Shown: piece after piece, positions 48,910 to 61,337 of the stretch | Position numbering within the stretch: the first letter of the stretch is position 1 | How the letters are laid out: every line of letters begins with the position of its first letter | DNA from: Selaginella moellendorffii | Taxonomy: Eukaryota > Streptophyta > Lycopodiopsida > Selaginellales > Selaginellaceae | Assembly (NCBI RefSeq): GCF_000143415.4 | Contig: NW_003314315.1 | Location: 434,001 to 498,000 of the forward strand | Length of the DNA stretch: 64,000 nucleotides | Direction of reading: 5' to 3' | Position numbers and translations under genes: made by a program | Notes under the pieces: model-generated | What the model saw: the letters and a program-made list of their open reading frames with translations, nothing else | Database searches by the model: none | What the model was told of the DNA's origin: nothing

Positions 48910-50275
48910 TCAAACATATTGACTATAATAAACAGAGTGTGTTTATTAATTTTGCTTTGTGCGAAGGTTAGATTGGAAGCTCCTAATCTGCCATGATCCT
49001 GGTCCAATGGGCTTCGGTTCAGTTCTCAGGCAATTATCTCAAAAGATCTACCAGGGCAAAGATCTTGATTTCTTCCTCTCTCTAATCTGTTCTGGTCTTA
49101 CTTTGCACAAGCTTTGTTTGGATACTGGGCCCATTTTTGGGCTCCAGCATGTGTAAATGAATGGATATATTTAGAATATACTAGCAATGAATGTAGCTAT
49201 TACACAAAATTAAGTCTTCAAAGATGTTTTTTGGATTTCAAACTGTTCATGGTTGCAAATTTATTTAAAAAAAGAACAATGCACCAAGTTCCTTCTTTTA
49301 TTACCATTACTATTTCCCTTCCTGCTTTGCTTGCACTAACTTCTTATAGCTCTTATGTGAATTTCTCTTTAAGAGTCTAAAGACAAATTAGTTTGTCAAG
49401 AGGTAAACCATTACAAGGAAATGGCTCACATTTTTACACTTTACTGCTTTGTCCAATTCTAAATTTCTTTAGTAGTGATCCCATATAACATCATCAACTC
49501 AATAATGCTTTGGCAATAGTTAAGTCCTTAGGATTAACTTTTGCATTTCTGCTCAGAATAGAAAGACAAGTATTGCTTTGGTCATATTGATGGATTTTTA
49601 ATCAAGGACTGAGCAAGCTTGCAAGTGCCTCAATTGCAGAGACATGGAATTGAAGGGACTCATGACACAGGCAGGAGCAACAATTCTCTGGACATAATTG
49701 TGGCTGCCAAAGCTGCGTGTTGGATTGATGAGATCTCATCAATCCAGAGAATTGGCAGAAGGCTTGAAAAACTGGAGCTCTGGTCAGAGGTTCCATTTCC
49801 AAATCTATAGGAAATTTTGATTCTGATTGTAACATTCCTTAAGAATTTCCTCAAGAGACTCTACTTACTGGCTCAGACCTGATTGAAAACTTTCATACTT
49901 GAACCTTGATGCATTGCTCATCCAAAGAACCAATAGAACAATGTCGTAAGTCCTTGTTGTCCAACCAACAGCATCCTATAAAAAAACTAGAGCACATGCT
50001 CATTCTCAATGAAAGACCAACTTGTAACTTCTGTGTTCTAAAGTTTTCCACATAAATTTTAGCAGTCGTTACTCAGTCATGCTAGACAAATTTCTCATTG
50101 AAAATGAAGAGAGAATGGTGGATTCTTGCCTTGAAAAACAGGGATTCTCCAGAAGTCTATCTCAAAAAGTGACATTCTCTACCATGCTTTCTCGAAAGTT
50201 GGAAGTTTCTGCTAATAACGTCTCTTTAAAAATAAAACACAAATATACAGTGCTGTACCTCAGCTCTTACTACAA
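48910..50275. other. P450 3' flank within the left arm; no gene seen
   Basis: Contains the P450-associated flank repeat (48972-49130) and a nested palindrome (49681-49755). Open frames such as 49114-49380 are perfectly mirrored in the right arm, but that reflects DNA identity and not coding constraint. Confidence 0.45.
49722..49745. repeat. Perfect 24-bp palindrome (mirrored at 60502-60525)
   Basis: The half-site GGATTGATGAGA is followed directly by its reverse complement. It is framed by a second inverted pair, CAATTCTCTGGA (49681-49692) and its complement (49744-49755), giving a nested cruciform-capable structure. It is preserved in both arms. Confidence 0.85.
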
Positions 50276-51360
50276 TCATTTGACTGTTGCTTCTTTGAAA
50301 ATATGAACCAGCCGCTCGCTGTTGGGCACACCTCCAGTGCTACTAAGCTCTTCGATTGCATCTCCCAGCGCAATGCTGCGACCTGGAACATGATGGTCCA
50401 TGCCTACGCCGTGTGACTCTTCTTTGATCAATGCATTGGTGATCACATTTGCCAAGAGCCGCTGTGCAGTGGAATTTGTGTAATCCGACATATAGAGCTC
50501 CAATCTGAAGAAGATCTTTGATTCCATGCCGGATCATGATGTGGTCTCTTGGATCTCGCTCATTTGCCTAGTCTAGGCATCTTAAGAATGCCAAAAACAC
50601 GTTTAATGGGGTGGAGTCTCACGATCATGTCTCGCAGATCTCGATGCTCATTGGCTATGTGGCGGTATTCTGGATCCGCAACTGCCAGGATATCTTGCTA
50701 CCTGGTGTCTCTGAGGCCGTGACATGGAACTCATTTATCACAACACTTGGCAAATCGAGGCAGTGAAATCGACCTTTGATCGAATGCCAAGGATCTCGTG
50801 TCATGGACAAATCTACTACTGTGCTACGTTCAGAATGGATTCCTCGAAGAATTGACAGGGCATTCCGTCATCTTCCCTTCACTAATGCAGTGCAAGTTGT
50901 GATCTTGGTGAATGCTCAGGGATATGGCCACCACAAAAGAGTTTGATTTCATGCTGGATCAATTTATGTGGTGGCATGGATGGCTATGGTGCAAGCTTTG
51001 TGGCTGCCAAGGCTTCATCAACCTCGCAAAGAACATCTTCGATCAAATCTAGAAGAAGAAACCAGTCTTTGGAGTGTGATGCTCCTCATGTATGCTGAGA
51101 ATGGGCATTTTGATGAGGCCATGAGGTTCTTTCACTAGATCCCATGCAAGACCATTGTCTGCTGGACAGTGTTCACACAAGTTTATGTCAACTTGGACAA
51201 CCTCAAAAAATTTGAGAGCATGAAGATGTGCAGCTTGGTTTCCTGGATGACCATGGTATGGGGTTATGCTCTAAACATGCATGACAATCGAGCAGTGCAA
51301 CTTATCAATCTCAAGGGCATCAAGATGGAAAAGGTGATGTCATTGTTGGTACACTTTTGT
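50276..51360 (+). pseudogene. PPR gene relic, left arm
   Basis: The plus strand, in several frames, yields PPR words: ATKLFDCISQRNAATWNMMV, VVSWISL, YAENGHFDEAMRFFH, VSWMTMVWGYALNMHDNRAV. It resembles the tandem-S PPR type of the 29086 gene. Numerous stops and shifts; only about 300 residues are represented. Confidence 0.75.
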
Positions 51361-51827
51361 TAAATATCAAATTGTTCTGGGTTCAATTTATAGTCATGCC
51401 TGTGACATTCACATGCTAATCTGCAGTGGTAATAAGGTCAAAATATATAGTGAATGAGACAAATTATTTCAATACCATCTAAACCACAATTATCCACAAC
51501 AATTATCTCAACACTGTTGTAGGACAAGTAAATCAATCATAATGGCTTCAATTGACCCAACCATATTACGTCCTTTGTGTAATTTGATAAAATTTGTGAC
51601 AGAAGATATATAAGAGGTTCTAGACTAACTTCTTCAATGACAGTTGAGTGACAAACTTTTAGCACATATCTCCATGTTCATCTATCATACTTTAGTACTG
51701 CTAGGACAACTTCAAATCCAATTATCTTCAACCACTTTTCTTTTGCAAATTGCTGGTACAGCGGGATACATCCACATACTGATAGTTTCATTATTTGTGA
51801 AATCAGCCATATCAATTCGTAGTCAAC

Positions 51828-54800
51828 CTTTTGATCATCTCTCCAAGTCCTCATGAACTTTATAGACACTAAGTAGTAACCAATAAGTGAATGACATTCT
51901 CTTGATGAACCTATTTGTATCTCGTATTAGTCTAGTTCTCTTGAGAAAGTCTGCCACACACAAGAGGTGCTCACATGATAAGTCTATATTATCCACATTC
52001 ATATTATCACTATCTTATACCATACATGAGGATTATACAGAGTGGAAATGCCTAGAAAACTAGAAGCAGAGAAAAGCATCATCTCTTATTTCAAGTTTTT
52101 ACTTTCTAATCATCCCCAAAGGATATAAATGAAGAGTTAGTTGTGTCTTAGCACAAGGGTCACCACATCTATGATTCCTATATCACAAACACTTAAGAAT
52201 TGAATGGAATTGTTTACTTAAGAAATAGACTTCTCACTATGGACAATCGATAAGTACAAAGTAATCAAATCCAATTCCTCTGAGATAAGAAAAACTTTCC
52301 CTAAAAAAAGCAACCACCTTACATACACCTATCTCAACCATTAAGCTTGATTGCTTTGCTTAGAAGGACTAGCAAAAGTCATAGATATGCCAGGAGTTTT
52401 AGTAATTTCAAAATTTGTAATAATTTTTAACATAATTATAATTATAATATACATAGTTAATATAACATAATATAATATTTATATAAAAATCCCTTTTACA
52501 ATTGACCCTATCACCAATACACATTAGAACATAATAAATATAACTTATAACATAATATAACATTTACAACTTGGAATGCCAAGTGAAGTTTTGAATCTTC
52601 TACTGAGATGAGAATGCTAGCTATGGGATCTTATGGTTAAATGAGTTGTTTAAGGGTTGGCAAATTTAAATAAGGATTGGTAGCAAAGGAATAAGTATAA
52701 TTATGGTCATCTCAGACTCCATCTTAGACTCTATCTTAGGTCCATCTCAGACTCCATTTCAACACTTCCACATGTCATGTGTTGGTTAGAAATCCATGAT
52801 TGGGTTTGTTAACCAATAAAAAAATAGATATTACATATTTAAATTTGATCCTGTATATGATTAATTATAGGACACTTGGACAATTAAATATTATGGATAA
52901 ATATCTGAATAAATGAAACTTGGAGCTAAAACAATTATATTAGTTATAGTTACTGAAGAGACAAATTTTATATGAGATGAAGTTAGAGTTAAAATTATTG
53001 AAGTGAAAGTTCCAAAATACTGAAATTAATATGATAATTAGGAAATAATACTTAATTATTTGGATAGTAATTATTAAATTTACACATATTTATACAAATC
53101 TCAGGAGTATAAAAAATACTTTCAAGTAAGATAAAAGTGAAGTAGTGACATAATATATAGAGGATCCTCTATAACCTAATATAAAGGAGTTGAATGGCTC
53201 TAGTTATTCCATTTTATAATAAAGTCATCAGTGAAATTAATCATATTGATTTTCAGTTAACTCAGATATTTACTTTATTTTATTTTTTTCAATATTACAA
53301 ATTTCTAACACTTTATTTTTATATTAATATTTTTCATTAAATAGTTTTTTAATACATAAAAATAATATTGTATAAATATGATTGAGATATTGTTACCATA
53401 ATAGCCACATAATACACATCTTTAAGTGGAACAGTGAGTCCCATCATCATATAAAGTTTTTAGTATTATATATATAGAAACTTTAAAATTAAAAATTTTA
53501 AGCTTTAAAAAATTTATAAATTATAAATTATATCAATATCACTCTTGTAAATCTATAACAGCCAAAAATAATTCAGCCAGATGAATGTAATGCAATTATA
53601 AGAGAAATTTGTGAAAATATAATGTCAAATCTAGAGAATTGTTACTAGTTCGTAGATGGTTGAATGTCTTATATATGAGAATGAAATGGTATACCATCTC
53701 AAACTATGCTTACAAAAGAAGTAGAATCTCTCTTTGAATGCCAAGAATGTTTGTGTGAAGGGAATGTTAACTTGCTTAATAACTTGCCACAATATTTCAA
53801 AATACTATCTACCCATGGTATTGTTTTTTGGCACTCTAATAAGGTATTATATTGATAAGGTATTGTGAGTTGAAAATATCAAGGTATTCTTAAAATTTAA
53901 GTTTAACCCATATGCAATATAAAGCAAATCGTCCAAATCTATATTTAGTCTTGTTATGTCCAACATCTAAATTTGTGCACCATCCTATACTGTTTGTATC
54001 AGTAGAGTTGGAGATAGCATATTTAAAGAGTTTGTCTATGATTTCAAACATCAATAAAGAGGAATCACTTGGTAAAAATAAGAGTTACTTAAGTAATTTA
54101 TATTTCTACAACCATGACACCAATTTATTTTTAAATAACCAAATTCCATATTCAAGAATTGGTGATTGATTTTCTTAAACCTTTTCTAGTTTGCAGTGGA
54201 GATACTAACACCCCAAACTTCCCCCACATAGGTGAGGAATATAGTTACCTTAGTCTCATAGTATCCTAATCATTTTGTAATTTTCTTTGGGGAGCATAAC
54301 ATCATTTGTAGTACTTATATTCTTTGATTTAGATAAGGTGTTAGCTATCATATGTGAAAGAGTTATTTCTTGTAAGACTAAATATCATAATTAGAGTCTT
54401 AGCCATTTTAACAGCTAACCTTGTAATTAACAAAACTCAACCAGAACATGTAACTATAGCAAAAAGAAGGAAGGAGGTAAATAATAACTTTATACATCTT
54501 TAAAATGTTGATGCCACATTAAACTCTCAAAAGCATTGATGTATAAGCCAAAGACAATACACATCTTTGTTTAACTTTGATAGTGTATTCAATTTGTTTT
54601 AGTCCTTGGTAGTCCATAAGGATAATGACATAATTTTGTTTAATAGCAACTAGTAGTGTGTTACTTTTTTGTAGGTTTTAAAATAATTTTTCACAGAAAA
54701 CTATGTTGACCAAGATGATCTTCTATAATATGCTCATGAATTGTTTATGAAGTTGAGAGTTTCATTTTAGAGTTTTCATTTTAGCACTCTTTTATTCCAA

Positions 54801-57800
54801 ATGTTATTCAAAAATAGAAGGATTCCTTTTGAAAAAGCATTAGTAACTATGGTAAGCTAGTAACTGTAGCTTATATGAAACACCTATTGTTGCATGATAA
54901 AATGTGATAGGCATAAAATGTATTAAAAAGTCACTATTTTCTAAAGAATGCTTGTTTCATTTATTTCCAAGAAGTAATATTTATAGCTACACTTTTTTAC
55001 TCTTCATAGTTGCAAATCAAAGGGAAATATATACTATTGACTCTTGCATCCTTCTAACATCATATTGGTGAGATATATTTATCCTTAATCATAAGTTTAT
55101 ATTATTAAAAAAGAACACCTTTATAAAGTAGCTTATCAATTAAAACAAATTGGAAAACCAAAAATTTATAAATTTTCATATTATGAGTGCATGGAATATG
55201 AAAATAGGATATAGAAATGTGCATATTCATTAACCCAAAAACCCTAGTTTATATACAAGAGTGAGTGGTGAAAATTAAAACCAATCCAATAGGTATCAAA
55301 ATCCATAGTAATATATAACATCGTAATTATACACTTAGACATCATATCATCCCCTCCTCTTTAAAGGATAAAAGGTAGTCAAAGTTCTTTAGTTGATGGG
55401 CTGAAATTTAGATGAACATTAGGAGGAAGTACTGGTGGATCTATAGGTGGTACTAGTTGTTCTTAATCCCTTTATACGAAGTGTTTTTTACTTATTGCAT
55501 ATGTATAATTTCTAGAGGATTAACTTATTGAATATCATGTTGAACTTCATAAACTTGTGGTTCAACTTGCCACAACACCTGATATAGTCCCTTTTACTGA
55601 GCAAGGAGCCATTTAGGCAAACCATTTATTATAAGACTAGGAAAATAGACTAATACTAAATCATTCAGGATGATGATGGGAGTTGTAGTGCCATTATTGT
55701 CCCACTTGTATGCAGCTCAAATGTTTAGTAGACTCTGCTTAAAAAAGTGTAAAAATATTCACCAAATATTAGTCCAAAGACCTAGCATCGGCAACTCATA
55801 ACAATTGTGAAGGTGAACTCAACTTTGTTAGTAATATTAGATCATAGTAGCTTTTATTAGATCATATAAACTTCTATATGGTGAAGCACTAATAGAACTT
55901 TGCACCCTTGTGACATACATATACCGAAGAGATAATAAATAATCATTCTAATCCGAATGTTGAAAGCTTATATATTTCACAATCATTCCTTTGAAAGTCC
56001 AAATGAGCCATTCCACTAAACCATCTATCTGTGGATAATACACACTCGTAAAAGTGTAGTGTATCCCCAATCAAGATATTAAAACATGAAATGCTTTAGC
56101 CATAAATGCAAGACCATTACTTGAGAGAATCCGCTTTAAACAGAACACCAAGTGAATCAATTAGTCAAAGGTAATAATGACATATTCATTACCAGTAGTT
56201 AATTGTGGAAAAGACCCCATTAGATCAAACGCTATCAACTCAAATGGACATGAAATTGTAATTGACTTCAACCATCCTTCCATAACACGAAGAAAAGTAT
56301 TATGGACTTGGCACCAAACACAATTGCACATATATCGAACAACATCATATTGCATCTCCGATTAATAGAAAGACTTTTGTACCTTCTCAATCATACACTG
56401 ATATACCCACATAGAATAAGAGAGTCATTATAATATGGAAAAGGCATAGAATAAATATCATAAGTACAATTAGTTGTAAATGATCATCAAGATGAATCCC
56501 AACAATAAAGAAGGTTGTCATTAAGTTGATATTAAGAATGTAAATGTTGAAACGGCAAGTCATTAGTAAATGATGCAGGATTCTCAAACCCCTTACAAAG
56601 CCTTTGGATCCATAACTTAACCTTTTGAGCCTCACAAACATTGTCAAGTGAAGGTAAATTTTGTTTTGCACCTTGTGGACACTAAATATCAAGTACATCA
56701 ACTGTTGATAACACAAAATCCTTATATATACACAACCTTTAAATTGTATATCTAAAGCTTCAAAACCCACTGACTAATATGACCAACCAAGTTCTTCTAC
56801 TTCAATAATAAAATAACTATAGCATGATCACCTTTTAATAATGTTCAAGAACTATGCAAATATGTATAAACGTTTTCAAAACTCCAAACTATTAATAAAC
56901 ATTCTTTTTTCGTTGTGAAGTAGTTCACCTTTGCTAGTTGTAATGTACAATTGATGTACATAATAAGATGATACTGATTAATTACACTTGTAATTTTTTG
57001 CATTAAGACACCCTCAAAACCGATATCCAAAGCATCCACACGCAAAATGAAAAATCAAATGTAGTCAGGATATGTCAAAATTGGAGAAGTTGTTAATAGC
57101 TCTTAAATGCTTGTTTACAGTCCTCAAACCAGATAAAAGATGATGTTAATGACTTTAGTAATGCTTGCAATAGTGTAGTGTGATTAGAAAGATGATTAAC
57201 AAAATGACTAAGATACTACACCTTGCTCAAGAAACACTACACGTTATTCACACATTTCAGAGTAGGGACTTTTTGAACGGCCACAAGTTTGTTAGGATCA
57301 ACTTGCAAACCCTCACAAGAAATATAATACTATAAACTATATCTTTAAACATGCATTTCGACCACTCTAATTTTAAATCAACTTCTTATAACCGATTCAA
57401 CACTTTCCTAACATCATAAACATACTCCTCCTATGTCCTCTTCAAGTGAATCGAAACATATCAATGAAGTCAATAGTCACTTTTAGCATATTGTAAAGAA
57501 CCGCATCCATCATCTATTAAAAAGTCACTAAAGTGTTAGTTAAACCGAATGGCATCATCAATAATTTGTACAAACTAAATAGTGTATGAAAAATAGTTTT
57601 AGGAATATCCTCTTTTGTCATCGGCACTTGCCAATATTTAGAAGCAAGATCTAGTTTGGTGAGTTAACAACTTCTTCCTAGATGATCTAGGAGATAAAAA
57701 ATGTGAGGAAAAGGGTGCATATCTAAATAATCACTTTGTTTAATAAATGAATATTCTTATTAAGTTTTGTTACAAAATAAGGTTCACATGCCTAAAAATT

Positions 57801-57985
57801 TCAAAACTTTTGAATAACACCCTTCTTCAACATTTTTTTTATGTTTGTATGTAAAATTTTAATTTGCTTTGGTGACCGATGATAAATAGAAACTTTGATT
57901 TAACAAGTATCCCCAATTGGAATAGGATAACGTGTTGTAATCTTTGCTTTTGAAAACAGAAGTAGAATAAAAAAGAACTATTAAC
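51828..57985 (-). mobile_element. Decayed Ty3/gypsy sequence, spacer B
   Basis: Same orientation and order as spacer A: 51828-53250 matches 42838-44160, 55970-56310 matches 44150-44570, and 56310-57985 matches 44940-47070. The minus strand shows integrase (CNCVWCQVHNTF, FELIAFDLMGSFPQLTTGNE), the RNase H start (LDIGFEGVLMQ, STTKKECLLIVW) and RT. It lacks both 5S-derived insertions and instead has 2.7 kb extra (53250-55970). The copy begins exactly where the inverted-repeat arm ends. Confidence 0.75.
53250..55970. other. Very AT-rich segment unique to spacer B
   Basis: No gene was recognised in 53250-55380; the 85-aa frame at 53912-54169 has no family resemblance. 55380-55970 on the minus strand looks like the C-terminal end of a gypsy integrase region (a Y-x-V-x-W-x-V-E-P-x-V-Y-E-V word), so part of this segment may simply be gypsy sequence deleted from spacer A. 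Confidence 0.4.
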
Positions 57986-58648
57986 TGTTGTTAATTAATA
58001 AGAGTTTTGATAGGGTTAAACTAAAACATAAGATGGAATTGAGAGATAAGAGACATGATGTTTGCCTATTTAGGTATTAAGCTTTTAAGCATAAAAGTGG
58101 CAAGAGGATGATGGATTGACAATGTATACAACCATGCAACACAAACCCTCAAGTAAGTAACAATCAAAAGTCAAAGTAGCATAGTGTTAGATAAAATGCA
58201 AAACATCATAGATGAGTGGACAAAAACTTGTCAAGTGAAATGCAATAAGGATGATGCTATTATCAATATCAAAATTGGTGATGGACCTCGAAAAACCAAG
58301 TACTTCAAAGGCATTTCTTTTATGTCATGAACTTTTTTGTTCCCTTAGAAACTGAAGAAAAAAAAAGTGATGTTTGTTTCTTTGAAGATAAAAATGATAG
58401 TTCCAATGATGAATTAGGTTGGTTGTACGTAGAAGTGATTGACTAATGTTTTCTATGTTTGTGATGTGAATTGATGAAGATGTTGAGCATTGTAAAAATA
58501 ATTATATGCAAGTAATTTCAGTCGATTTAAATCAGTTATGGCCATAGAAGACGTGTAGATATACACGTGATAATGAGAACTTAATGTTTCCTTGCTATAC
58601 TCTTAACTATTATGGCCTTGGAAAAAATACATCTACATCCAGAGGTAG
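57986..58648. other. AT-rich, unassigned
   Basis: Not matched elsewhere in the window. Short plus-strand frames around 58190-58450 hint at an old coding sequence, but I cannot name a family. Confidence 0.3.
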
Positions 58649-59174
58649 TCGACTACGAATTGATATGGCTGATTTCACAAATAATGAAACTATCAGTATG
58701 TGGATGTATCCCGCTGTACCAGCAATTTGCAAAAGAAAAGTGGTTGAAGATAGTTGGATTTGAAGTTGTCCTAGCAGTACTAAAGTATGATAGATGAACA
58801 TGGAGATATGTGTTAAAAGTTCGTCACTTAACTGTCATTGAAGTAGTTAGTCTAGAACCTTCTATGTATCTTCTGTCACAAATTTTATCAAATTACACAA
58901 AGGACGTAATATGGTTGGGTCAATTGAAGCCGTTATGATTAAGATGATTTACTTGTCCTACAACAGTGTTGAGATAATTGTTGTGGATAGTTGTGGTTTA
59001 AATGATACACTAATGGTATTGAAATAATTTGTCTCATTCACTATGTGTTTTGACCTTATTACCATTGCAGATTAGCATGTGAATGTCACAGGCATGACTA
59101 TAAATTGAACCCAGAAGAATTTAATATTTAACAAAAGTGTACGACAGCCCTCAGCCATGACATCACCTTTTCCA

Positions 59175-59980
59175 TCTTGATGCCCTTGAGATTGATAAGT
59201 TGCACTGCTTGATTGTCATGCATGTTTAGAGCGTAAGCCCAAACCATTGTCGTCCAGGAAACCAAGCTGCACATCTTCATGCTCTCAAAATTTTTGAGAT
59301 TGTCCAAGTTGACATAAACTTGTGTGAAAGCTGTCCAGCAGACAATGGTCTTGCATGGGATCTAGTGAAAGAACCTCATGGCCTCATCAAAATGCCCAAT
59401 TTGCACTGCATTAGTGAAGGGAAGATGACGGAATGCCCTGTCAATTCTTCGAGGAATCCATTCTGAACGTAGCACAGTAGTAGATTTGTCCATGACACGA
59501 GATCCTTGGCATTCGATCAAAGGTCGATTTCACTGCCTCGACTTGCCAAGTGTTGTGATAATTGAGTCACGGCCTCAGAGACACCAGGCAGCAAGATAGC
59601 CTGGCAGTTGCTGATCCAGAATACCGCCACATATCCAATGAGCATCGAGATCTGCGAGACAAGATCGTGAAACTCCACCCAATTAAACGTGTTCTTGGCA
59701 TAAATGAGCGAGATCCAAGAGACCACATCATGATCCGGCATGGAATCAAAGATCTTCTTCAGATTGGAGCTCTATATGTCAGATTGCACAAATTCCACTG
59801 CACAGCGGCTCTTGGCAAATGTGATCACCAATGCATTGATCAAAGAAGAGTCACAAGGCGTAGGCATGGACCATCATGTTCCAGGTCGCAGCATTGCGCT
59901 GGGAGATGCAATCGAAGAGTTTAGTAGCACTGGAGGTGTGCCCGACAGCGAGCGGCTGGTTCATATTTTCAAAGAAGTAA
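59175..59980 (-). pseudogene. PPR gene relic, right arm
   Basis: Mirror of 50276-51360 with a further deletion of about 210 bp between the CACTAATGCAGTGCAA and GGGCATTTTGATGAGG words. It includes MPDHDVVSWISLIYAKN and QRNAATWNMMVHAYAL. Not functional. Confidence 0.75.
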
Positions 59981-61337
59981 GAGCTGAGGTACAGCACTGT
60001 ATATTTGTGTTTTATTTTTAAAGAGACGTTATTAGCAGAAACTTCCAACTTTCGAGAAAGCATGGTAGAGAATGTCACTTTTTGAGATAGACTTCTGGAG
60101 AATCCCTGTTTTTCAAGGCAAGAATCCACCATTCTCTCTTCATTTTCAATGAGAAATTTGTCTAGCATGACTGAGTAACGACTGCTAAAATTTATGTGGA
60201 AAACTTTAGAACACAGAAGTTACAAGTTGGTCTTTCATTGAGAATGAGCATGTGCTCTAGTTTTTTTATAGGATGCTGTTGGTTGGACAACAAGGACTTA
60301 CGACATTGTTCTATTGGTTCTTTGGATGAGCAATGCATCAAGGTTCAAGTATGAAAGTTTTCAATCAGGTCTGAGCCAGTAAGTAGAGTCTCTTGAGGAA
60401 ATTCTTAAGGAATGTTACAATCAGAATCAAAATTTCCTATAGATTTGGAAATGGAACCTCTGACCAGAGCTCCAGTTTTTCAAGCCTTCTGCCAATTCTC
60501 TGGATTGATGAGATCTCATCAATCCAACACGCAGCTTTGGCAGCCACAATTATGTCCAGAGAATTGTTGCTCCTGCCTGTGTCATGAGTCCCTTCAATTC
60601 CATGTCTCTGCAATTGAGGCACTTGCAAGCTTGCTCAGTCCTTGATTAAAAATCCATCAATATGACCAAAGCAATACTTGTCTTTCTATTCTGAGCAGAA
60701 ATGCAAAAGTTAATCCTAAGGACTTAACTATTGCCAAAGCATTATTGAGTTGATGATGTTATATGGGATCACTACTAAAGAAATTTAGAATTGGACAAAG
60801 CAGTAAAGTGTAAAAATGTGAGCCATTTCCTTGTAATGGTTTACCTCTTGACAAACTAATTTGTCTTTAGACTCTTAAAGAGAAATTCACATAAGAGCTA
60901 TAAGAAGTTAGTGCAAGCAAAGCAGGAAGGGAAATAGTAATGGTAATAAAAGAAGGAACTTGGTGCATTGTTCTTTTTTTAAATAAATTTGCAACCATGA
61001 ACAGTTTGAAATCCAAAAAACATCTTTGAAGACTTAATTTTGTGTAATAGCTACATTCATTGCTAGTATATTCTAAATATATCCATTCATTTACACATGC
61101 TGGAGCCCAAAAATGGGCCCAGTATCCAAACAAAGCTTGTGCAAAGTAAGACCAGAACAGATTAGAGAGAGGAAGAAATCAAGATCTTTGCCCTGGTAGA
61201 TCTTTTGAGATAATTGCCTGAGAACTGAACCGAAGCCCATTGGACCAGGATCATGGCAGATTAGGAGCTTCCAATCTAACCTTCGCACAAAGCAAAATTA
61301 ATAAACACACTCTGTTTATTATAGTCAATATGTTTGA

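Larger units (their letters stand above)
47300..51827 (+). repeat. Left arm of a large inverted repeat
   Basis: Matches the reverse complement of 58649-62945. Positions pair with a constant sum of 110247 from 48565 to about 50200, meaning no net indel over 1.6 kb, and the sequence is near-identical there. Contents are P450 copy 2, an uncharacterised flank (48910-50275, no gene seen) and a PPR relic. The inner half carries indels: the right arm is about 230 bp shorter between 50306 and 51674. Confidence 0.9.

Noticed and set aside
48959-49380. Frames of 65 and 88 aa mirrored exactly in the other arm
   Set aside because: Identity comes from the recent inverted duplication of the DNA; there is no independent sign of coding.
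49681-49755. Nested palindrome as a transposon terminal inverted repeat
   Set aside because: There is no room for an element between the arms and no flanking target duplication.
53912-54169. 85-aa open frame in the AT-rich spacer
   Set aside because: No motif, no second copy, and base composition alone explains such frames.
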